Assembly (NCBI GenBank): GCA_039105265.1
Contig: JAPFFF010000400.1
Span: forward strand, 1 to 23,620
DNA length: 23,620 bases
Direction: 5' to 3'
From: Tritrichomonas musculus
Lineage: Eukaryota; Parabasalia; Tritrichomonadida; Tritrichomonadidae
Below the pieces are notes generated by a model. That model did not search any database. It worked only from the letters and a program-made list of their open reading frames with translations, and had not been told where the DNA came from. The translations under genes were made by a program, and so were the position numbers. Below are positions 17,607-23,620 of the stretch, piece by piece. Position 1 is the stretch's first letter. Each line of letters begins with the position of its first letter.

Positions 17607-18761
17607 TTAAATGTATTTCATAATTTTATCTGGTATTGGTTTGCCCTCAACCTTTTGACCTGCTTTAATTTGTCGTTCATAATTTTTCTTTTGTTCCAAC
17701 CAATATTGTCTTTCTGCTGTACCAAGTACTAATGGATTACCTCTCCTTACATCTCTAATAGTTTGTCTAGCAAAGGCATCATCACCTTCGACTCCTTCCC
17801 ATTTTAAATCATACTTACCAGTATCTTCATCAAAGTTATATATTTTTTCAATAATACCTTCTTTACCTTCATTTAGTCTTTCAGCTACTTTAATCCTTTT
17901 GTCTCTTGTCCTTAACAACCTATATCCAGGGAATGAACTAGTTGAACCATCTTTGGACTTGACCACAAACTGGTTACCTTTTTGTGAGTCAACTATATAA
18001 GACTCATTGGACAAATTACTTCTTCTTTTACCAAATGGTTCTTTTTCGAGTACTAACCTGACCTTCTCACCTGGATTAAAATGGTATGGATTAATGCGTG
18101 CATTCTTTTGTATGTACTTTATTTCATCCTCTGGAGTAATATCATTAGGTGCTTTATTATCTAAAGACCTATGAGGAGAGTTGTTATATATGTTGACCAA
18201 ATCATGCATCTCCTTTGGTTGAATAAACCTATTTTCACCAATAGCATCTCTTATGGTTCTCATAAACCTATTAATAATGCCAAGTACATTATGGTTATTC
18301 TCAGTTGTTGTTCGGTATTTTATGTTCTTCTCTCTCATGAAGTCTAAGACTGTTGATGATAAATATGCTGCATCCTCATCACTTGTTATCGAATATACAT
18401 GAGGTACATCATTAACAAATTTATGAAGTGCTGTTAATACTTCTCTTGCTCCTTTACCATTCATAGGATATGCATATGCTTTTCTGGTGTTGATATTGAT
18501 GAACATTAGATAATTCAACCCACCTGCCTCTTTATTATTAATGAAGGTATCCATTTGATAACCATGTGGATGTTTGGATACAATAGGTATAAATTGTGCT
18601 TTAGGTACTCTCTTATCATGTACTACTCTTTCATCAAAGTATTTCTTTGCTTCTTCTTCATTTAGATTCTCTTGTTTTGCCATGCTAAGGTATTTGTCCA
18701 AGGTCTTCCATTTAGCTTTGTTGTATAATTTTTCATATGGGCTTGGTTCTTCTTTACTCAT
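17607..18761 (-). CDS. INT: Retroviral-type integrase with C-terminal chromodomain-like part
   Basis: 384 residues. The RNase H-like catalytic core spans about 58-190: the first Asp in GYQMDTF (about 70), the second in TSDEDAAY (about 131), and 'VLGIINRFMRTIRD' in the region that carries the third catalytic position in this family. A beta-barrel DNA-binding segment follows (about 230-285, from NPGEKVRLV). Residues about 300-350 ('GIIEKIYNFDEDTGKYDLKW') resemble a chromodomain, as described for other Polinton integrases. It inserts the element DNA into the host genome. It is the third gene of the cluster, with gaps of only 6 and 10 bases. Start context AAAATAAATG; no initiator motif, suggesting expression with virion genes. 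Confidence 0.95.
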   Translation of the reverse strand: MSKEEPSPYEKLYNKAKWKTLDKYLSMAKQENLNEEEAKKYFDERVVHDKRVPKAQFIPIVSKHPHGYQMDTFINNKEAGGLNYLMFININTRKAYAYPMNGKGAREVLTALHKFVNDVPHVYSITSDEDAAYLSSTVLDFMREKNIKYRTTTENNHNVLGIINRFMRTIRDAIGENRFIQPKEMHDLVNIYNNSPHRSLDNKAPNDITPEDEIKYIQKNARINPYHFNPGEKVRLVLEKEPFGKRRSNLSNESYIVDSQKGNQFVVKSKDGSTSSFPGYRLLRTRDKRIKVAERLNEGKEGIIEKIYNFDEDTGKYDLKWEGVEGDDAFARQTIRDVRRGNPLVLGTAERQYWLEQKKNYERQIKAGQKVEGKPIPDKIMKYI

Positions 18762-18767
18762 TTATTT

Positions 18768-19772
18768 TTAAATAAACATCTTATCGTATTGAAGGAATTG
18801 CATTTCGATAACAAATGAATCTTTAGGAGGTAGTTTGGTTGGACAATTATAATGTGCATCACTATAGAAGTCTATCCAAAACCTTTGGTCCATTGAGTTT
18901 AACTTGAAGTACTTAATAGGACTATATTCAACATCACTATCTCCAATATAGTTATGTAATGCTTGTTCACCAATAGATGAATATATTTTACATGGATGTC
19001 TGTCCCATACATTATCAAATACCAACCTCTTACTTAAAGTTGAATACTTCTTAGGGTTATTTTGATAAGCTCCTGTGCCTATATTAAACACATCTGCAAA
19101 GTCCTCATTCCAATCACCAATTTGGAAAAAATTGATAAATTGGCTTGAATCTTCCTCTATATTATCATTCTTTTTAGTATATATAATTTCATGAAAACCA
19201 TCTTTATCATAATATCCATCTGTTTGTATATCTCGATATGCAATTAATGAATCATTTTGGGAAAATGCATGTCCATATTCTCCATGCATAGCTATCCAAG
19301 ATTTCATCGCGGCGTTGACAGCATCAAAGAACCCTCTTAAGTCCCCTTCCTCTGACACCCAATCAATAACATCAAAATTTGCTATCCATTTCCAAGTAGG
19401 CTCTTTTTCATATTCTACTTTGAGTTCGTCCTGGTAGAATTTATCAAGTAGTTCTTGAGTTAAAATAGGGTCGTTTATATTTCCTCCATGTAAAACAAAG
19501 TAGGATTTTTGAACTTTAAATATAGTCACATTAAATTCTAATTTGCGTCTTCTCTTAATGATATGCGCTGAACGAACACCAACAATAGATTCCCCTTTGT
19601 TTGCAGTTGACCATTCTGGTGGGAAATTAAACCAATACCTATTAAACTTAGCTTTATCATGTTGAGCATCCTCAAGGAAGTAGGCTGTTTCGATTGGAAG
19701 AGGTGTATTACCATCATTAACTATATTATCTCGATTAGGATATAAAGTGTTAACACTTGGTGGTAATTCCAT
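18768..19772 (-). CDS. Putative minor capsid (penton-like) protein
   Basis: 334 residues. It begins 'MELPPSVNTLYPNRDN' and continues with beta-rich sequence, many aromatic residues, and a closing segment 'FWIDFYSDAHYNCPTKLPP' followed by a final hydrophobic strand. Position between protease and integrase, size and beta-rich character match the single-jelly-roll penton proteins of Polintons. No motif proves it and no search was made. It follows the protease stop by 24 bases and precedes the integrase by 6. Upstream AT-rich sequence ends in CTCGAAATG, without initiator motif. Confidence 0.8.
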   Translation of the reverse strand: MELPPSVNTLYPNRDNIVNDGNTPLPIETAYFLEDAQHDKAKFNRYWFNFPPEWSTANKGESIVGVRSAHIIKRRRKLEFNVTIFKVQKSYFVLHGGNINDPILTQELLDKFYQDELKVEYEKEPTWKWIANFDVIDWVSEEGDLRGFFDAVNAAMKSWIAMHGEYGHAFSQNDSLIAYRDIQTDGYYDKDGFHEIIYTKKNDNIEEDSSQFINFFQIGDWNEDFADVFNIGTGAYQNNPKKYSTLSKRLVFDNVWDRHPCKIYSSIGEQALHNYIGDSDVEYSPIKYFKLNSMDQRFWIDFYSDAHYNCPTKLPPKDSFVIEMQFLQYDKMFI

Positions 19773-19796
19773 TTCGAGTTGAATAAAAAGTCTTTA

Positions 19797-21377
19797 TTAA
19801 TATACAACACCTGTTTCTAATTCATTGTTTTGAAGTTCTCGAAGTATTCTCTTTCTAATATCTGGTATATTGCGTTGTTTAAACTTACCATTTCCTTCAT
19901 GCAAAAAGGTACGACAAGATTCCATTAGAAACACTCCACAATCCTTGTTATTCCTTTGACTAGGTACATCATAATATTTTGCTTTTAACTTACCTGTTCC
20001 TGAAATATTGATCCACTTATTAAGTGTCTTTACCTCTGGTGCCATTGACTTATTCTCAGAGTCATAGCATTCGATTATTTTCTTTGGATATCGAACAATA
20101 CATAAAACCCAATGTTCTCCATCTGAGCAAATGGGGACAAATACTTTATCGAAATGTGTAAATGACTGTTTACCTGAGATAGGACTTTTCATCAGTTCAT
20201 GTATTTTTTCCATATCATTAGTCTCATATGCCATAGAAAGGAGGGTATAAAATGCAGTAGGTACAACCAATATTTTCTTTTTATCAAACTCTGCTTCATT
20301 TTGACCAGGTTGTTTATTCAATCTCTTTCCTTTGTTATATAGAAGTTTCAAGTAGTCATCAATAACATCTTCTTCTATATTTTCATCATTGACTAAACTC
20401 CTCCAATCATGAATTTTATGACGTCTTTGGTCTACTGTAAACTCTCCTGTCTTCTGTGGTGTCATACGGGGTTCTCTTGGAGGAGGACTAGTACCTCGAG
20501 AGGTATGTGATGATGGAAACTGTGGAGGGGGTGATGAAGGAGGAGGAGGTGGTGGAGGTGGTGGAGGTGAAGGTGAACGAGAAGGAGGAGGAGGTGGAGG
20601 TGAAGGTGAACGAGGTCGTTTTGATTTTTTCTTATGTTGTTTTGATTTTTTCTTAGGTCTATCATCCTCGTCTAAATTTGTACTACTTTGAAGTAAAAGT
20701 TGAATTCTGTTTTGATTTTGATCCCTTGTTGGTGGCTCAACATTTGTGGGTCGGTTCCTACCGATTTTCCTAAGGTTAAGATGATAATCATTTCGATTTA
20801 AAGTTGGAGGTCTGGGTAATGGAGCCAATTCTGGTATATCATCTGTTTGAATACCTCTAGTTTTATATTCTTTCTTATCACTTTTCAATGTTCTTTCTTT
20901 CATCTGCTCTCTCAGTTCTCTAGCTGCTTGTTTTTCCTCCTCAGTCTTCATTCGAGATATCCTTATGTTGATAATATCATAATGTAATTTTATCTCTGTT
21001 AATATACCTTGATCTGATTCTTGGAGAGTATATTGATATGGCTTTAATACTGTTATGTAATGCCCATGTTCATCTTTATCATCTTGATTTTTCTTAATCG
21101 CAAACACACAACCTGAAAATTTTGCTTTTGGTCTCTCTCTCTTGAGTCTATTAGCAAATTCAAGTACGTCTTTAAAAGCTATACTAGTATTTAAATATGT
21201 CTCATATAATTTTTGTAGATTTATTTGATTATTAGAGAACTTCCATATAGTTTGACCCAAACCTCTTGTTAATCTTGCAACATCTCTATCAACTAGTTTA
21301 GGTCGAAATTTAATAGTACCTTGTAATAGTTGTATTTTATTGTTAGGTTTTGTTTGTGTACCTACATCACTTGTCAT
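19797..21377 (-). CDS. PRO: Adenain/Ulp1-type cysteine protease with long N-terminal extension
   Basis: 526 residues, far longer than a bare adenain-like protease (about 200). The catalytic domain occupies about 335-510. The His box is DGEHWVLCIVRY, the Asp is in IECYDSEN, and the Gln/Cys box is 'YDVPSQRNNKDCGVFLMES'. It would mature capsid proteins. The extension holds GTQTK (6-10) and RGIQTDD (about 174-180), both LC8-type motifs. It also has a charged helix (about 140-165), a very basic KKKSKQHKKKSKRPR block, and proline runs with RSPSP repeats (about 240-295). It is the first gene of the ten-gene cluster and diverges from a small gene at 21445 with a 67-base gap. No initiator motif; the start context is a pyrimidine-rich stretch ending TTTTTAAATG. 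Confidence 0.93.
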   Translation of the reverse strand: MTSDVGTQTKPNNKIQLLQGTIKFRPKLVDRDVARLTRGLGQTIWKFSNNQINLQKLYETYLNTSIAFKDVLEFANRLKRERPKAKFSGCVFAIKKNQDDKDEHGHYITVLKPYQYTLQESDQGILTEIKLHYDIINIRISRMKTEEEKQAARELREQMKERTLKSDKKEYKTRGIQTDDIPELAPLPRPPTLNRNDYHLNLRKIGRNRPTNVEPPTRDQNQNRIQLLLQSSTNLDEDDRPKKKSKQHKKKSKRPRSPSPPPPPPSRSPSPPPPPPPPPPSSPPPQFPSSHTSRGTSPPPREPRMTPQKTGEFTVDQRRHKIHDWRSLVNDENIEEDVIDDYLKLLYNKGKRLNKQPGQNEAEFDKKKILVVPTAFYTLLSMAYETNDMEKIHELMKSPISGKQSFTHFDKVFVPICSDGEHWVLCIVRYPKKIIECYDSENKSMAPEVKTLNKWINISGTGKLKAKYYDVPSQRNNKDCGVFLMESCRTFLHEGNGKFKQRNIPDIRKRILRELQNNELETGVVY

Positions 21378-21420
21378 TTAAAAATCAAATAAAAGAAAGA
21401 AGAAGAAGATGTTGTTTATT

Positions 21421-21426
21421 TCATTT
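21421..21426 (+). promoter_or_regulatory. Initiator-like TCATTT before the gene at 21445
   Basis: TCATTT on the plus strand, with its A 22 bases upstream of the ATG at 21445. The spacing is a little longer than at the other sites. Confidence 0.5.
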
Positions 21427-21444
21427 TTTTTTATTTCTGTATAA

Positions 21445-21708
21445 ATGGCTAATTTCATGACCATAAAAGAGCGTATATATATCCTCTATAAAATAGTGTC
21501 ATACCTCTATGATTATAGATGTGAGACTAATGAGGGAGTATGTAATATTTTAATTAATAAGATAAAAGAGTTAGCTGCTGAGTATTTCGAACCTGAATTT
21601 CTTGGTGTAATGATGAAAGATGGTGATTTGGAATTTATCGACCAAATAGAACATTTTGCCTTTGAGTTCTTAGAGTACCAAATATCTAATCTGCCCTCGC
21701 ATTTATAA
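21445..21708 (+). CDS. Small helical protein, unknown
   Basis: 87 residues, not recognised. Almost all predicted helix with Tyr/Phe/Ile/Leu-rich faces and an acidic second half ('LEFIDQIEHFAFEFLEYQ'). It diverges from the protease gene and overlaps the HNH gene tail-to-tail by 23 bases (21686-21708). The initiator-like site and a conventional ATG support it as a gene. Confidence 0.7.
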   Translation: MANFMTIKERIYILYKIVSYLYDYRCETNEGVCNILINKIKELAAEYFEPEFLGVMMKDGDLEFIDQIEHFAFEFLEYQISNLPSHL

Positions 21709-22021
21709 TTTTGGGCATATCCCTGTTATAGTTACTATCAGTTGGGGTTATCCATCTTAAGTTGCTTAGATGGTAGTCAGCCCTATTCCTATTGATATGG
21801 TCTACCTCTATTTTATGTTGTGGGTCATCATTAGGTATGAACTGTCTTGCTATAAGTACATGTTTCAAGTAGTAGTTGCCATTTAGACATACTCGTATAT
21901 ACCCCTTTATATGTTTTGCATCTTTGCATATAAAATGATTACTCTTACGTCTTATAGTAAAGGGGTACCTATTCAGTATCTCATAGTCGTTAGTAAAGCC
22001 TTTGAGTGGCACAAATGACAT
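21686..22021 (-). CDS. HNH endonuclease (homing-type, free-standing)
   Basis: 111 residues. The HNH core is 'EVDHINRNRADYHLSNLRW' (about 74-92), with the His-Asn-Asn pattern of the HNH_3-type family found in homing enzymes and in many trichomonad genes. An N-terminal segment (about 1-60) forms a beta-rich DNA-contact part ('IKGYIRVCLNGNYYLKHVLI'). It would cut DNA; in elements such enzymes promote their own spread. There is no intron or intein around it, so it is free-standing. An initiator-like TCATTT lies 17 bases upstream, in the 41-base gap shared with the divergent gene at 22063. It overlaps the small gene at 21445-21708 by 23 bases at its 3' end. Confidence 0.9.
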   Translation of the reverse strand: MSFVPLKGFTNDYEILNRYPFTIRRKSNHFICKDAKHIKGYIRVCLNGNYYLKHVLIARQFIPNDDPQHKIEVDHINRNRADYHLSNLRWITPTDSNYNRDMPKIINARAD

Positions 22022-22034
22022 TTACTCACTTTTT

Positions 22035-22040
22035 AAATGA
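22035..22040 (-). promoter_or_regulatory. Initiator-like TCATTT before the HNH gene
   Basis: TCATTT on the minus strand, with its A 17 bases upstream of the ATG at 22021. It is in the same 41-base gap as the plus-strand site for the gene at 22063. Confidence 0.5.
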
Positions 22041-22046
22041 TTCATT

Positions 22047-22052
22047 TCATTT
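22047..22052 (+). promoter_or_regulatory. Initiator-like TCATTT before the gene at 22063
   Basis: TCATTT on the plus strand, with its A 14 bases upstream of the ATG at 22063. A second TCATTT lies 5 bases before it, at 22042. Confidence 0.55.
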
Positions 22053-22062
22053 TTATTTTCGT

Positions 22063-22365
22063 ATGAACAAGTGGGGGAAAATCATTGTTGATAGAATTGA
22101 TAATAATGAACATCGTCATTATCCTCTTGATGACAAAGAAAGAAACATTACCAAGTTCCCAAAGAAAAAAAAGCGAGTGGGCTTGTATAAAAACTATAAG
22201 GAACATCAAGAAGAAGAAGAAGAAGAAATGTTTATAGTGACAGAGTGTCATTTTATTCCCTATGAATATAAAGAGATAGGTGTTCAAACTGAAGACCTTT
22301 GGGATGTAGGTGTTCAAACTAATGCTGAACTACCTCATATAGAAGAACTACTTAGTAAAATCTAA
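22063..22365 (+). CDS. Small acidic protein with two tandem LC8-type motifs
   Basis: 100 residues starting MNKWGK. Upstream in-frame codons exist, but using them would overlap the start of the divergent HNH gene, and the initiator-like site at 22047 suits the 22063 ATG. The middle has a basic KKKKR block and a run of six Glu. Near the C-terminus are two copies of an LC8-type motif, EIGVQTED (GVQTE at 73-77) and DVGVQTNA (GVQTN at 83-87), spaced exactly 10 residues, with a 14-base identical DNA repeat. Family unknown. A dimer-binding hub partner is the obvious hypothesis. Confidence 0.75.
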   Translation: MNKWGKIIVDRIDNNEHRHYPLDDKERNITKFPKKKKRVGLYKNYKEHQEEEEEEMFIVTECHFIPYEYKEIGVQTEDLWDVGVQTNAELPHIEELLSKI

Positions 22366-22410
22366 CTTCTTTTATTTTAATTTTTGTTGTAGTAGGTACG
22401 AGATTCTCGG

Positions 22411-22490
22411 GGCTGGTACCTGTGCCGTTTCATAGATGGGCGGTTGTGGGGTGGGGTACCTGTGCCGTTTCATTGATGGGGAGCAGTAGT
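22411..22490. repeat. Two tandem copies of a 40-bp GC-rich block
   Basis: GGTACCTGTGCCGTTTCAT occurs at 22415 and 22455, exactly 40 bases apart, followed by A or T and GATGGG. The block is clearly richer in G and C than the rest of the window. No gene overlaps it. Confidence 0.9.
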
Positions 22491-22500
22491 GAGAACAAGA

Positions 22501-22562
22501 ATATTTTTTTCTTTTTTTCTTTTTTCTTTTCTTTTCTTTTTCTTTTCTTTTCTTTTTCTTTT
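22501..22562. repeat. Polypyrimidine tract (CTTTT-type)
   Basis: About 60 bases of T with scattered single C, mostly CTTTT units. It is strictly pyrimidine on the plus strand and purine on the minus strand. Confidence 0.9.
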
Positions 22563-22563
22563 A

Positions 22564-22615
22564 TGACGAGTTCGTGTTGACGCTTGGGGTGCCAGCCCCA
22601 GCGGAAACCGACTCG
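22564..22615. other. Nested GC-rich hairpin
   Basis: Outer arms ACGAGT (22564) and ACTCGT (ending 22615) can pair. Inside, CGCT/AGCG and GGGG/CCCC pair around a TGCCAG loop. GGAAAC lies between the inner stem and the outer arm. The structure can form in DNA or RNA. It sits between the polypyrimidine tract and the 30-bp array, and its function is unknown. Confidence 0.6.
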
Positions 22616-22624
22616 TATATACTA

Positions 22625-23108
22625 CTTCGTTGAATCTGATGATTCAACTGCAGTTGTCGTTGCATCTGATGATTCAACTGCAGTTCTCGTTGAATCTGAT
22701 GATTCAACTGCAGTTCTTGTTTCATCTTATTATTAAACTGCAGTTCTCGTTGAATCTTATGATTAAACTGCAGTTCTTTTTGAATCTTATTATTAAACTA
22801 CAGTTCTCGTTGCATCTGATGATTCAACTGCAGTTCTCGTTGCATCTGATGATTCAACTGCAGTTCTCGTTGCATCTGATGATTCAACTGCAGTTCTCGT
22901 TGCATCTGATGATTCAACTGCAGTTCTCGTTGAATCTGATGATTCAACTGCAGTTGTCGTTGCATCTGATGATTCAACTGTAGTTCTCGTTGAATCTGAT
23001 GATTCAACTGCAGTTCTCGTTGAATCTGATGATTCAACTGCAGTTCTCGTTGCATCTGATGATTCAACTGCAGTTGTCGTTGAATCTGATGATTCAACTG
23101 CAGTTGTA
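22625..23108. repeat. 30-bp tandem array, family A
   Basis: About 16 units of the CAGTTCTCGTTGAATCTGAT / GATTCAACTG type. Each unit contains a 7-bp perfect inverted repeat, TTGAATC-TGAT-GATTCAA (or a GCATC variant with one mismatch). The period is a multiple of three, so long open frames appear on both strands, but neither looks like a gene. Confidence 0.95.
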
Positions 23109-23620
23109 GTTTAATCTGATGGTTCAAATTGCAGTTGTAGTTTAATCTGATGGTTCAATTGCAGTTGCAGCTGAATCTGATGGTTCAATTGCAGTTGTAG
23201 TTTAATCTGATGGTTCAATTGCAGTTGTAGTTTAATCTAATGGTTCAATTGAAGTTGTAGCTGAATCTGATGGTTCAATTGCAGTTGTAGTTTAATCTAA
23301 TGGTTCAATTTCAGTTGTAGCTTAATCTAATGGTTCAAATTGCAGTTGCAGCTGAATCTAATGGTTCAATTGAAGTTGTAGTTTAATCTGATGGTTCAAA
23401 TTGCAGTTGTAGTTTAATCTAATGGTTCAAATTGCAGTTGCAGCTGAATCTGATGGTTCAATTGCAGTTGTAGTTTAATCTGATGGTTCAATTGCAGTTG
23501 TAGTTTAATCTGATGGTTCAATTGCAGTTGTAGTTTAATCTGATGGTTCAATTGCAGTTGTAGTTTAATCTAATGGTTCAATTTCAGTTGTAGCTTAATC
23601 TAATGGTTCAAATTGCAGTT
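23101..23620. repeat. 30/31-bp tandem array, family B, running off the right edge
   Basis: About 17 units of GCAGTTGTAGTTTAATCTGA / TGGTTCAATT, clearly related to family A but diverged as a group. Some units are 31 bp through an extra A. A variant unit (TCAGTTGTAGCTTAATC) recurs at 23311 and 23584, a 273-base higher-order spacing. The left end of the element is not in the window, so it is unknown whether this lies in a terminal inverted repeat. Confidence 0.95.

Larger units (their letters stand above)
1..23620. mobile_element. Polinton/Maverick virus-like DNA transposon (internal part, both ends not seen)
   Basis: Five Polinton hallmark genes occur together: family B DNA polymerase (6048-9332), integrase (17607-18761), packaging ATPase (16730-17596), adenain-like protease (19797-21377) and major capsid protein (13958-15640). 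The first gene ends 31 bases from the left edge, so the left terminal inverted repeat lies outside the window. The right edge is still inside tandem repeats, so no terminal repeat pair or target-site duplication can be verified. The coding part looks whole with no obvious breaks, suggesting a young copy. Family membership is very secure. Assignment to a trichomonad host is inference from compactness, lack of introns and initiator-like motifs. Confidence 0.95.

Noticed and set aside
22560-22620. Hammerhead ribozyme, because GAAAC follows a GC stem and the neighbouring repeats contain CTGATGA
   Set aside because: The strand before the stem reads TTGACGC and does not match the CUGANGA core. The CTGATGA in the repeats has no matching GAAA stem. 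Kept only as a hairpin.
22630-22983. Open frame of 117 residues on the plus strand in the 30-bp array
   Set aside because: It is a by-product of a repeat period divisible by three. The minus strand is open as well, there is no initiator-like site, and the peptide is a simple 10-residue repeat.
22798-23127. Open frame of 109 residues (LNHQMQRELQ repeats) on the minus strand
   Set aside because: Same array artefact; it has no promoter-like context and ends at the array family switch.
22625-23620. CRISPR-like array
   Set aside because: There are no unique spacers; units abut directly and vary only by point differences, as in a satellite.

Overview
The window is almost entirely one Polinton/Maverick element, a large virus-like DNA transposon, seen from inside. 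It carries the diagnostic set: protein-primed family B DNA polymerase, retroviral-type integrase, A32/FtsK-type packaging ATPase, adenain/Ulp1-type cysteine protease, and a double-jelly-roll-type major capsid protein. The likely host is a trichomonad, probably Trichomonas vaginalis. The reasons are intronless AT-rich genes packed tightly, very short putative 5' leaders, a TCA(C/T)T(A/T) initiator-like motif 11-22 bases before several ATGs, and the known abundance of Mavericks in that genome. The host call is inference from sequence style; no database was searched. The element looks whole in its coding part, with no obvious breaks, which suggests a young copy. Its left end lies outside the window, and the right end runs off inside a satellite-like repeat.

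Layout. 31-5298 (-) encodes a 1755-residue membrane protein, probably a virion or surface component. 5315-6055 (+) is a small beta-rich protein that starts only 16 bases away on the other strand. 6048-9332 (-) is the DNA polymerase, with an N-terminal region that looks like an OTU-type cysteine protease. 9407-10822 (-) is a coiled-coil, proline-rich protein. From 11.0 to 12.4 kb there are three small genes of unknown role, one of them AT-hook/bZIP-like, and a 13-copy 19-bp tandem repeat between two converging genes. From 12475 to 21377 ten minus-strand genes run head to tail with gaps of only 6-47 bases. In transcription order they are protease, minor-capsid candidate, integrase, packaging ATPase, Gly/Ala-rich small protein, charged protein, major capsid protein, and three unknowns. 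This is the virion-building module. From 21445 to 22365 there is a small unknown gene, an HNH endonuclease and a small acidic protein. The last 1.25 kb is non-coding: a duplicated 40-bp GC-rich block, a polypyrimidine tract, a nested hairpin, and about 1 kb of 30-bp tandem repeats in two sequence families.

Two system-level signals stand out. First, the genes fall into two classes by upstream sequence. Polymerase, coiled-coil, HNH and small accessory genes have a Trichomonas initiator-like motif. None of the virion-module genes has one; most instead have a T-rich stretch ending in TAAATG or TAAAATG, reminiscent of late promoters of large DNA viruses. This suggests early and late expression. 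Second, three otherwise unrelated proteins share five copies of a G(V/I/T)QT(E/D/K/N) motif, which matches the binding motif of the dynein light chain LC8. This suggests that several element proteins dock on a host LC8 hub.
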